IMG/VR virus record: IMGVR_UViG_3300032893_000126
Location: 1-41,624 of that record
From: a virus
DNA length: 41,624 nt
Strand: one strand, 5' to 3'
Shown here: one piece after another, positions 30,166 to 37,469 of the stretch
How the letters are laid out: each line of letters begins with the position of its first letter
Position numbering within the stretch: position 1 is the first letter of the stretch
Made by a program: the position numbers and the translations under genes
Notes under the pieces: model-generated
Seen by the model: only the letters and a program-made list of their open reading frames with translations
Databases searched by the model: none
Told to the model about the DNA's origin: nothing

Positions 30166-30560
30166 CAGCCAGCCCCCAACAGCGGAAACCCGCTGGAATG
30201 GGCCATTCCAAACGTAAACGAATCATCGACGAAACCCTCCTCGAGTCCGTCCGTAAGCTCCCATGCCTCGCGTGCATCGGGGGATACGTCGACGCCCGCT
30301 CGTACTCGGGACGGGTCCATCCCCACCACCTGATCAGCGTGAAGGCCGGAGGACCGGACATCGCGACGAACGTCGCCCCCCTCTGTCCCGATCACCACCG
30401 CAAGATCCACGAGATCGGGATCACCGAGGCGTCGAAGAAGTGGCCCGTCTTCCGGAACTGGCTCGACGCCGCCGGGTGGGAGTATGATACCTTCAGGCGG
30501 AAGTTCACGCCGCCGTTCCAGTGGGGGACCGAGTGCTCGGATACGACCTTGACCGAATGA
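30162..30560 (+). CDS. HNH-type endonuclease or zinc-binding nuclease-like protein
   Basis: CLACIGGYVDARSYSG with RVHPHHLISVKAGGPD and APLCPDHHRKIHEIG gives a zinc-bound HNH/DUF968-like layout (Cys35, Cys38, His55/56, Cys75, His78/79). Start is either TTG at 30162, which overlaps the prior stop by TTGA and gives 132 aa, or ATG at 30198. The GC content rises again from here. It could be a packaging-linked or recombination nuclease. Confidence 0.7.
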   Translation: MTASPQQRKPAGMGHSKRKRIIDETLLESVRKLPCLACIGGYVDARSYSGRVHPHHLISVKAGGPDIATNVAPLCPDHHRKIHEIGITEASKKWPVFRNWLDAAGWEYDTFRRKFTPPFQWGTECSDTTLTE

Positions 30561-30814
30561 ATTTCAAGCAAGCCCTCCTGATCGTCGTTTGCGCGCTGAT
30601 CATCAGCGACATCGCGGTCCGGCTCGCCGATGATCCGCCGACAAAGGTCGTCCAGTTCAAGGACGTCCACGCGCTCATGGTCCAGACCGTGAGGGACGAT
30701 CCCTCGCGGAATTTCGCGCACTACCATATCGAGATTGACTACGGTGCCCGCCTGAAGGATGACGGGAACGTCGAGTTCGCCGGCGAGCAGCGGATGAGAT
30801 CCAATCACAGGTGA
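30557..30814 (+). CDS. Small membrane-anchored protein
   Basis: ATG at 30557 overlaps the HNH stop (ATGA) and gives 85 aa. MNFKQALLIVVCALIISDIA is a membrane anchor or uncleaved signal. The rest (ADDPPTKVVQFKDVHALMVQ onward) is periplasmic-like. It is the last gene of the operon and ends 3 bp before tRNA-Asn. Function is unknown. Confidence 0.6.
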   Translation: MNFKQALLIVVCALIISDIAVRLADDPPTKVVQFKDVHALMVQTVRDDPSRNFAHYHIEIDYGARLKDDGNVEFAGEQRMRSNHR

Positions 30815-30817
30815 CGG

Positions 30818-30893
30818 TGGGAAGTAGCTCAGTCGGTAGAGCAATCGGCTGTTAACCGATCGGTCGAACGTTCGAATCGTTCCTTCCCAGCCA
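30818..30893 (+). tRNA. tRNA-Asn (GTT)
   Basis: The cloverleaf is complete. The acceptor is TGGGAAG/CTTCCCA, the D-arm is GCTC..GAGC, and the anticodon stem ATCGG/CCGAT holds CTGTTAA (GTT at 30851-30853). The T-arm is GAACG TTCGAAT CGTTC, then G and an encoded CCA (891-893). It lies 3 bp after the stop of the preceding ORF and is probably processed from the same transcript. Confidence 0.95.
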
Positions 30894-31006
30894 TCTCTTC
30901 GAAGGGCCCGGCCCACCTTCACCCCAGAACAGCGAGCCGAGCCCAACGGAGAATGGATCATACTGAGTTACTGCCCTATCCTGATCGTCCTCCGTGGCTG
31001 GGATCT

Positions 31007-31435
31007 TTAGGGTTTCTTCGGTATGGCGTCGAGCTTCACCGTGAACCGGGTAACGTCCGAGTCGCAGTTCACGCGCTTGCAGGAATCGAGGACGTACTCC
31101 GCCAGCGGTGCGTACGATTCGACCGCCGGGAGGAGGACGGAGCTCGCCTTGATCTGGGACCACGGCTTCCCGTTCAGGAGGTGATCTTTTCCCTCGCCGA
31201 CGAAGAACTCCCTCCCTGAGACGACCAGGACGCAGTGCCCGCAGGAGATCTCCCCGACCTCCCGGGCGCACGTCGGGCTCGCCGTCTGGACGATGTGACC
31301 CGTCTCCTTGTCCTGGCTGAGCCGGGGGACCAGGTCCTCGCAGACGGGGACGTCAGGAGGCTTCGTCGCGCAGTTACTCAGCGAGGCGCACGAGGCGATC
31401 AAAGGCAGCCATCTCGTCTTGTTCCGCTTTCTCAT
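31007..31435 (-). CDS. Lipoprotein of the lysis block (spanin candidate)
   Basis: ATG at 31435 has AGGAGGA before it and gives 142 aa. A short basic start and hydrophobic stretch end in LSNC (Cys22), a lipobox, followed by ATKPPDVPVC. The mature part has several Cys (CGHCVLVVSG) and an EFFVGEGKDHLLNGKPWSQI segment that looks conserved. Its position at the end of the lysis genes suggests an outer-membrane spanin or an envelope lipoprotein; it is long for Rz1. It overlaps the 31374 gene. Confidence 0.6.
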   Translation of the reverse strand: MRKRNKTRWLPLIASCASLSNCATKPPDVPVCEDLVPRLSQDKETGHIVQTASPTCAREVGEISCGHCVLVVSGREFFVGEGKDHLLNGKPWSQIKASSVLLPAVESYAPLAEYVLDSCKRVNCDSDVTRFTVKLDAIPKKP

Positions 31436-31739
31436 ATTCCTCCTGACTCGCCGCATTGGGGATCATGATCTTGTTGAGGACGGTGTTCCAGTAGTCCTGG
31501 GCCTCGCCCGACTTCCGGATCGCCGTGTTCAGGAAGAACGCCTGCATCTGGGTCGACTCCGATAACCGGCGCAGCGCGTTATCAAGGACCCACCGAACCA
31601 CCGTCGAAACGACCGGCAGGGCGAGCCAGGACAGCCCAGGCGTGGCGATCGCCTGCGTGTACAGGTAATCCCCTCCCCAGCGGACGAAAGTGTCTCCTAG
31701 GGCGTTTACGACGCTCGTGAGATCGAGTTCGTCGGGCAT
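31374..31739 (-). CDS. Membrane-associated lysis-block protein
   Basis: The 121-aa protein has one hydrophobic span (IATPGLSWLALPVVSTVVRW, about 31-50), followed by amphipathic helices. It lies between the multi-span protein and the lipoprotein. It could be an inner-membrane spanin or an accessory holin. The charged C-terminus (EEYEKAEQDEMAAFDRLVR) fits a cytoplasmic or coiled partner. Confidence 0.5.
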   Translation of the reverse strand: MPDELDLTSVVNALGDTFVRWGGDYLYTQAIATPGLSWLALPVVSTVVRWVLDNALRRLSESTQMQAFFLNTAIRKSGEAQDYWNTVLNKIMIPNAASQEEYEKAEQDEMAAFDRLVRLAE

Positions 31740-31740
31740 T

Positions 31741-32271
31741 CTACTGGGACGGTTGAGAGGGCTGGGATCCGCCGAGAGCCCCCTCGACGACCGAGATGAG
31801 CTGGACGTAGATCGGGCCGAGTCCCGGGATCGCCTTGACGAGGTCGAGGATCTCGTGGACGAAGACCGCCCCGCCCCCCGCCGTGATGTAAGCGAAGACC
31901 AGCGGGAGGGAGAGCTTCACCGACCCCGCCCCGAGTCCCAGGATGCCAGCCAGGAGGCCCAGGACCGGGCCCGCCCAGATCTGAACGGGTCCGAGCTTCG
32001 ACCAGACGAGCTTGTTCAGGACGCTGACCTTCAGACTCGCGATGACGAGCATGATCACCGCGGAGATCTTGAGCATCGTCGAGAGCCCACCGAGCTTCCC
32101 GATCGTCCCCAGGACCTGGACCGAGAAGGCGTCGAGCGTCGTCGGGTCCGATGGAACCACCGAGACCGGGATCGGGCTGGGACTAGGGCTCACCGCATGG
32201 GCGACGGCCGAGATCAGGGCGGCCAGGGCGAAGAAGAAGAAGAGCTCCAGGGCGTAGCGGATGTTTCTCAT
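31741..32271 (-). CDS. Putative holin (multi-span membrane protein)
   Basis: The start at 32271 gives 176 aa. Spans appear at about 7-27 (ALELFFFFALAALISAVAHA), 63-85 and 98-140. A short SPSPSPIPVS linker follows the first span. It directly follows the endolysin gene, so a holin role is likely. The N-terminal segment could instead be a cleaved signal (AHA before Val). Confidence 0.55.
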   Translation of the reverse strand: MRNIRYALELFFFFALAALISAVAHAVSPSPSPIPVSVVPSDPTTLDAFSVQVLGTIGKLGGLSTMLKISAVIMLVIASLKVSVLNKLVWSKLGPVQIWAGPVLGLLAGILGLGAGSVKLSLPLVFAYITAGGGAVFVHEILDLVKAIPGLGPIYVQLISVVEGALGGSQPSQPSQ

Positions 32272-32285
32272 GGGATCAGTTTCGG

Positions 32286-32834
32286 TTAGGAGGAGGCCAA
32301 GAGCAAGAGCTTGTTTACGCGCGCGGTCCACCCGGCGCGGAACCGCTCGTCGATCGGACTGGCCTGGATGATCCCGTCGATCCGCCCGAGCAGAAGCGTC
32401 GATAGCGTCGAGAGGAAGACGGAGGGCGTCACGACGTTCAGGGCGTTCAGGCTCTCGGGGCCGATGTCCCCGTCGACCTCGATGTCCATCGCACAATCGC
32501 GGACGGCCTTCTGCGCATAGATCGCGGCCGTCCCCAGTCCGAAGAGGACCGCAACGTCGAAGATCGCCATCGCCACGGGGAGCTGCTTCATCCGGTGGCA
32601 CCTCAGCGGAGCCCAGTATCGGCCGTAGTAGATTTCCTTCGCCTCGTCGACCGACAGGTTCCTGACGTCGATCGCCTCGACGGGGTGCCCGCGCCAGGCC
32701 GCCAACGAGTTGATCGTGATCCCCCAGCGCGTCGCCCCGCCGGCGTCGTCCGGGTCATTGACGAACCCGCCCTCGTTCACGAGCGTGTAGTGGAACGCCT
32801 GATCAAAGTTTGGGTCATCGGGGAGGTCGATCAT
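32286..32834 (-). CDS. Endolysin, GH108 muramidase
   Basis: In this 182-aa protein TLVNEGGFVNDPDDAGG (Glu21 as catalytic acid) and ATRWGITINSLAAWRG are the GH108 signature. Later RYWAPLRC..LPVAMAIFDVAV and DGDIGPESLNALN match the peptidoglycan-binding half. It would cleave the glycan backbone at the end of infection. It has no signal peptide, so a holin is needed. ATGA coupling to the 32831 gene is present. Confidence 0.85.
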   Translation of the reverse strand: MIDLPDDPNFDQAFHYTLVNEGGFVNDPDDAGGATRWGITINSLAAWRGHPVEAIDVRNLSVDEAKEIYYGRYWAPLRCHRMKQLPVAMAIFDVAVLFGLGTAAIYAQKAVRDCAMDIEVDGDIGPESLNALNVVTPSVFLSTLSTLLLGRIDGIIQASPIDERFRAGWTARVNKLLLLASS

Positions 32835-33172
32835 TGGGTGGTTTCGTCCTCCATGATCTCCTTGCGGATCTCGGCCCAGTCAGAGCCGGCGATGCGCTTG
32901 ACCGCGGTGAAGAGCCGCCGCATGTCGAGCTTGAACTTCGAGAACTCTCCGAGCGTCGACTCCAGGGACTTGATCTTCGACTCCAGGTGCTGGATCGCGA
33001 TCGTACTCTCCTGGATCGTCGAGGAGAGCCTTTCGATCCCCGTCTCGGTGAGGCGGTCCTTCTTCTCCTTGAGCTGCCAGAGGAACTCCCCGACCCTGAC
33101 GACGAGCTGGAGCGCGACGATCACGCAGATCGCCCCGAGCGTCCCGCCGGTCCCCTTAAAGAGCTCGTCCAT
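32831..33172 (-). CDS. Single-span coiled-coil membrane protein (lysis)
   Basis: ATG at 33172 (113 aa) follows the FkbM gene with a 17-bp overlap. Residues 11-32 are one membrane span (TLGAICVIVALQLVVRVGEF). The rest is a coiled coil with heptads (TIAIQHLESKIKSLESTLGE). This resembles XhlA-like or pinholin/i-spanin components next to endolysins. The precise role is not decided by sequence. Confidence 0.55.
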   Translation of the reverse strand: MDELFKGTGGTLGAICVIVALQLVVRVGEFLWQLKEKKDRLTETGIERLSSTIQESTIAIQHLESKIKSLESTLGEFSKFKLDMRRLFTAVKRIAGSDWAEIRKEIMEDETTQ

Positions 33173-33830
33173 CGCTCCTCCGCTTCGCGTAGAACGGATA
33201 GCACCGGACCCCCATCGGCTTGAAGATCGCCAGGTCGAACCGGTCCGAGAGCTGCTTGAACATCGTGAAGTCGTCGTAGCCGTGAGCTTCCCCAAGAATG
33301 TACTGTACGTCGTGGAGCTTGCGGTCGAGGCTGAAGAGGATCCCCTCCTCCGCTCCCTCACAGTCGATCTTGATCAAATCAACTGGGCCAATCCTCTCAA
33401 ACTCGAAGGCGGCGTTCAGGACCTCGACCTCAAGTCGGTCCTCCGCGTTGGTTCCGAGATCGAAGAAGGACGATCCTCCGAAGTTCGTCGGATTGTCCGA
33501 TCGGTAGAGGAACTCGGACCCTGAGAACTCTCCGAGTGCTGCCTGGACGATCTTCACGTTCGGGAGCGGAGCGGTGTTCATCGCCAGGATCTCGAAGTTC
33601 TGCGGGTCGGGCTCGTAGCAGTGGATCTCCGCGTGAGGCCATTCATGGGCCATCAGGAGAGCAGTGATCCCAATATTCGCACCGATATCGACGATCCGCC
33701 TCGGGGATATGTTCTTCGGCAGGTGATATTCCTGCCGTTTCTCGAGGATGATCTCGATCATGTCGGCGTCCGACGTCCCAGGTCGGTAATAGATCCTTCG
33801 ATGGTTCCAGGTTTTGACTTCGAGGGTCAT
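33156..33830 (-). CDS. FkbM-type methyltransferase
   Basis: The start at 33830 overlaps the GT9 stop (ATGA) and gives 224 aa. VDIGANIGITALLM (47-60) is the SAM loop, IHCYEPDPQNFEIL the strand-2 motif, and LIKIDCEGAEEGILF the FkbM-specific segment. FkbM enzymes O-methylate sugars and related small groups, which fits a partner that caps a sugar added by the adjacent GT9 protein. It is not a DNA methylase by motif. Confidence 0.8.
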   Translation of the reverse strand: MTLEVKTWNHRRIYYRPGTSDADMIEIILEKRQEYHLPKNISPRRIVDIGANIGITALLMAHEWPHAEIHCYEPDPQNFEILAMNTAPLPNVKIVQAALGEFSGSEFLYRSDNPTNFGGSSFFDLGTNAEDRLEVEVLNAAFEFERIGPVDLIKIDCEGAEEGILFSLDRKLHDVQYILGEAHGYDDFTMFKQLSDRFDLAIFKPMGVRCYPFYAKRRSDGRAL

Positions 33831-34834
33831 AGGGCCGCCTTGTCGCAGGCCCATCCCGCGAACTCTTCTGGATCGGGAAGCCACGATAGGAGAGCGATCT
33901 CAGGGACTCGTTCAGCGGTGACTTCGCTCGCCTTGTTCGGGCAGTTGTCAATGATATTCCAGATGCCCCCGCGTCCGAAGTTCTTCATTCGCCATCCCCA
34001 CTCCCCTTTTCGCCAGTGAGTGATCATGTCCGGGTGCTTGCAGGTGGCGACGTATCCGATCCAGGCATTTCCAGGAGCAGCGAGGTGGAGCGGGCTCGAG
34101 TCGTTCGTCAAAAGAACACGAGATTTTGAAAGAAGAGTGATCGTCTGGGTCACGCTGAGCTGATTTCTGAGGTCGACGCAGCCCTCTGTCGAAACGTCGA
34201 CCGTCCCCCGGTTGTCGTCCGTGTCCGCTCCGATCAGTACGGGTCGGCATCCGTGAGCGAGGATCGTCATCAGGACCCGGTTCCACCACTCGACTGGAAA
34301 CGTCTTCGACTGCCAGTGACGACCGGCGTGGACGACGACGTAGTTAGGCTCTATCGCGAGGGCATCGAGAACGCTCTCAGGAAGAGGAACCCCAGATAGA
34401 GTGACCTCGCGATCCTTCACCGGGAGCTGGCACCGGAGCGCGCAGAGCGACGGGAAGTCAACGCAGTTGACGAGCATGTGAGAGAAGAACTGCCAGACGA
34501 GGTTCGAGTCATCCGGAGGAGTGATCGTCTCGAAGCAGAGGAAGTTCTCATAGACGGGCCGTTGCCATCGGAGGTCATAGACTCGGTCGAAGGTGAGGTG
34601 GGCGAACATTTCAGGCTGCTCTGATGCGAGAGAGATCGTGCACCCCTTGAAGGACTTCAGCGCGTACCTGAGCGTAGGCTCTGCGCACGCCTGGTCCCCG
34701 AGCCCTCCCCACGTCCGGAAGAGGAGATTCCTCTCGACGCCATTCTGGACGGCGATCGTTGTACGAGCATTAGGAATAAGACCGACTGGGATCTGGAAGT
34801 AGTCTCGATGGGGATCGACTTTTCTATTGGACAT
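33827..34834 (-). CDS. GT9-like glycosyltransferase next to the tail fibre
   Basis: This 335-aa protein is near the usual length of heptosyltransferases. LLFRTWGGLGDQACAEPTL is the N-terminal lobe motif. VVVHAGRHWQSKTFPVEWW and LLTNDSSPLHLAAPGNAW are the C-terminal lobe motifs of GT9. It lies between the RCC1 tail protein and an FkbM methyltransferase. It may decorate the tail protein or remodel host LPS. It is distinct from the shorter homologue at 11837. Confidence 0.8.
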   Translation of the reverse strand: MSNRKVDPHRDYFQIPVGLIPNARTTIAVQNGVERNLLFRTWGGLGDQACAEPTLRYALKSFKGCTISLASEQPEMFAHLTFDRVYDLRWQRPVYENFLCFETITPPDDSNLVWQFFSHMLVNCVDFPSLCALRCQLPVKDREVTLSGVPLPESVLDALAIEPNYVVVHAGRHWQSKTFPVEWWNRVLMTILAHGCRPVLIGADTDDNRGTVDVSTEGCVDLRNQLSVTQTITLLSKSRVLLTNDSSPLHLAAPGNAWIGYVATCKHPDMITHWRKGEWGWRMKNFGRGGIWNIIDNCPNKASEVTAERVPEIALLSWLPDPEEFAGWACDKAAL

Positions 34835-36524
34835 ACGTCAGCAATAGCGAAGAGACGGGTCCCCACGCAACTGGAGTCGTTCCAAAAGTGCTCGTCGCAT
34901 TCGAGAGCGTGATCGTATAAGAATTTCCAGGTATTACTGTGATCCTGGTCGATGAAGGCGTCGTCGCCGGAGCTAGCCCCTGCGGAAATGTGCTGAAGAC
35001 CTGGGGACCCAGGACGAGGACTGGGGAGCTTCGCGGAGTCACGTCCCCGACGCCGAGTTGTCCATAGGTGTTTTGGCCCCATGCGTAGACGGCCCCGGCG
35101 CTTGTCAGTCCATAACACGAGTCGACGCACGCAGCGATCTGGATGAACGTCAATCCTCCAAGAACCGCTACAGGAGAGCTTCTCGGGGTGACGTCGCCAA
35201 GACCGAGTTGTCCGTTCGCGTTATTTCCCCAGGCGTAGACGGCTCCTGCGGCCGTGAGCCCGTAGCAGGAGTTCGCACCTGAAACGAGTTGCGTAAACGT
35301 CAAGCCACCGAGAACCGCTACAGGAGAACTCCTCGGCGTGACGTCGCCGACTCCGAGTTGCCCGTTACTATTGTATCCCCATGCATAGGCCGCGCCAGCA
35401 GCGGTCAGTCCATAGGCGACCTCAGATCCGGCGGCGAGCTGGGTGAAAACTAGTCCACCGAGAACCGCGATCGGAGAACTTTTCGACGTGACGTTGCCGA
35501 TCCCGAGCTCACCGTCCGCATTATTCCCCCACGCATAGGCGGCCCCTGCGGCGGTCAGGCCGTACCCAGAGGAACTGCCGGCGAAGATCTGAGAGAATGT
35601 CAAACCCCCGAGGACGAGTTGTGGCGTCGTTTGGGTCGAGACGTTCCCGTTCCCGAGCTGCCCGTAGGTATTCGATCCCCATGCATAGGCCGCTCCGTTC
35701 GGAGCCAGGCCGTAGATATTTAGGTTTCCGGCGGAGATCTGGATAAACTGAGGACCCGACGTAATCAGGACCGGGCTGCTTTGCGTCCCGATTCCGGTTC
35801 CGGTCGAGATGCCCCACGCATAAAGCGCGCCCGAGGACGATAGGCCGTATCCGTTGGAGTTTCCTGAAGCGACTTGAACGAAGGTTTGCCCTCCGATCAC
35901 CATGACTGGGGAGCTTCTCGGCGTGACATCGCCGGTGCCGAGCTGTCCGCTCGCGTTATACCCCCAGGAGAAGACAAGACCACCGGGGGTTCGTGCCATG
36001 GGAGTGTAGCCAGAAGATCCAGGAGCGAACAGCCCAGCGACCTGATACGTCGGCGTGACAACGATACTTGTGACTCCGCTCGGAACCGTGAACGACTGTG
36101 TAGAGGAGATCGTGGTGGAGATCGGCCCCTTCTGGAGCCAGTAAGTCGCGTTCGATGTCGCGTGGTTCACGTTCGAGTCGGACAATGACATGTAGATGAC
36201 GCCCGCCGACTGGACGAAGCTCCCTGTATAATAGGTCGTCGCCGAGTCCCACTCCGGGATTCCCTCCTGGAACAGGTAAGCGAGCTGGTAGGCAAATAGG
36301 TAACAGAGGGCGTTCATGTCCTCGATGCAGGGGCTGTTCGACCCGACGATTGCGGACGTCCATCCACTGAGGTACTGAGAGAGGGTCTGAATGATCGTCG
36401 GAGTGATCGTCGAGCCGGTGTACCTTGCCGGAGTACCGTTCGCGAAGCTTCCGAATTCGGCCATCTGATTCGTCCCAGCTGTCGAACCAAAGATCAGTTG
36501 CGTGTATCTGCTCAGCTTGCTCAT
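34824..36524 (-). CDS. Tail fibre-type protein with a seven-blade RCC1 propeller
   Basis: The 566-aa protein starts with a tail-attachment region (MSKLSRYTQLIFGSTAGTNQ, then CYLFAYQLAYLFQEGIP). It then holds about seven tandem RCC1 blades at roughly 183-500, each close to YAWGxNxxGQLGxGDVTPRS with SPVAVLGGLTFxQ. The second blade is shorter (YAWGISTGTGIGTQSSPV). RCC1 propellers bind proteins or sugars in other systems. As a phage receptor-binding domain this is unusual but fits the location. DNA repeats mirror the blades. Confidence 0.75.
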   Translation of the reverse strand: MSKLSRYTQLIFGSTAGTNQMAEFGSFANGTPARYTGSTITPTIIQTLSQYLSGWTSAIVGSNSPCIEDMNALCYLFAYQLAYLFQEGIPEWDSATTYYTGSFVQSAGVIYMSLSDSNVNHATSNATYWLQKGPISTTISSTQSFTVPSGVTSIVVTPTYQVAGLFAPGSSGYTPMARTPGGLVFSWGYNASGQLGTGDVTPRSSPVMVIGGQTFVQVASGNSNGYGLSSSGALYAWGISTGTGIGTQSSPVLITSGPQFIQISAGNLNIYGLAPNGAAYAWGSNTYGQLGNGNVSTQTTPQLVLGGLTFSQIFAGSSSGYGLTAAGAAYAWGNNADGELGIGNVTSKSSPIAVLGGLVFTQLAAGSEVAYGLTAAGAAYAWGYNSNGQLGVGDVTPRSSPVAVLGGLTFTQLVSGANSCYGLTAAGAVYAWGNNANGQLGLGDVTPRSSPVAVLGGLTFIQIAACVDSCYGLTSAGAVYAWGQNTYGQLGVGDVTPRSSPVLVLGPQVFSTFPQGLAPATTPSSTRITVIPGNSYTITLSNATSTFGTTPVAWGPVSSLLLTYVQ

Positions 36525-36536
36525 CGATCCCCCGAA

Positions 36537-37469
36537 TCACTCAATGCCGTTTGAATAAGAGAGCCACGGAGTCCCCGTGTTGTAAACGTCGTAGGTGTTG
36601 AACGGACTGTTATTCGCCGTGTTAACATCATAGGTTCTGAACCCAAAGAACGTCGTGATGGTCGGCCCGTAAATCGTATCGGCAAGCGTCACCCCCATTG
36701 GCTTCGGGAGGATCTTCTCCGTTACGAAAAGCTGGACGAGGTTATTGCTCCCGACCGACGACGAAATGAGATAGCTCATCGTCATGTTCGCGTAGTCAAA
36801 GACCAGAATCTTCCCCGGAAAGAAGGTGTGCAAAAGAGACTGGATCGTCGACAAGGACGACCCCGAGCTGTTCTTGATCGCCGCCATCGTGATCAGGCTC
36901 AGGAAGTCCGAGTCTCCGAGGGTGATCGGAACCCCGGAAAAGCTATACCCGCTCCTCGTGACCCCGACGTACTTTCCAAGAATGTCGAGCTGCGCGCCGA
37001 CGGCCGTGCTCGAGCCGGTGAGGTTGAAGCCGTTCTCGACGGCGAGCGGAGCGGGATCACCGGACGCCGCGACGTCGATTGTGATTGCCTGACCCGAGGA
37101 GAGGAGTGCGTTCGACGCGACGACGAGCATCAGTGGCTGGGTCACGCCGGTCATCGTGATCGTGATGGCCTGCGAGGCGAGTGATCCGGTGACCGTGACG
37201 CTAGAGAGTCCGGTGACCGCCTGAAGCGTCGTCTGGATCGCCGCATAGGAGTCGTTCCAGTTGATCGAGGCAGAGGCGTTTCCGTTGTAGGACAAAGTGA
37301 AGGTCCCGGAGGTCGGAGCTGCCGAGAGCGAGACGAGCTGGGTCGACGAGGTCCCCATGATCACCGGCGTGACGAGGGCCTCGATCGTAGCATAGGCCTT
37401 TGGCTTTCCCAGGTACTGGAGGATCAGGAGCCCGGCGTAGTAGCTGATGAGGTCCTGGGTCGTCGCCAC
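36537..37469 (-). CDS. Baseplate/tail protein (DUF2612-like) with inserted repeat domain
   Basis: The 310-aa protein has GTG as its start right at the end of the gpJ gene. The flanks (MATTQDLISYYAGLLILQYL and the C-terminal LDILGKYVGVTRSGYSFSG with YANMTMSYLISSSVGSNNL) match the DUF2612 layout. Residues 44-136 are an inserted copy of the shared domain (SGTFTLSYNGNASASINWND core). The protein probably links the baseplate wedge to the fibre. The insert is the same type as in sheath and gpJ. Confidence 0.65.
   Translation of the reverse strand: MATTQDLISYYAGLLILQYLGKPKAYATIEALVTPVIMGTSSTQLVSLSAAPTSGTFTLSYNGNASASINWNDSYAAIQTTLQAVTGLSSVTVTGSLASQAITITMTGVTQPLMLVVASNALLSSGQAITIDVAASGDPAPLAVENGFNLTGSSTAVGAQLDILGKYVGVTRSGYSFSGVPITLGDSDFLSLITMAAIKNSSGSSLSTIQSLLHTFFPGKILVFDYANMTMSYLISSSVGSNNLVQLFVTEKILPKPMGVTLADTIYGPTITTFFGFRTYDVNTANNSPFNTYDVYNTGTPWLSYSNGIE

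Noticed and set aside
30894-31006. Possible bidirectional terminator between tRNA and lipoprotein gene
   Set aside because: Only a short GGGCC-CGGCCC palindrome and CTTCGAAG are visible, with no T-run on either strand.
33156-33830. FkbM enzyme as the missing DNA methylase of the modification cassette
   Set aside because: It has the IDCEGAE segment of sugar/peptide O-methylases and lacks DNA-MTase catalytic motifs; it is also far from the cassette.
35030-35950. Regular DNA repeats that could suggest a repeat array such as CRISPR
   Set aside because: They are about 150 bp apart, in frame, and encode RCC1 blades.
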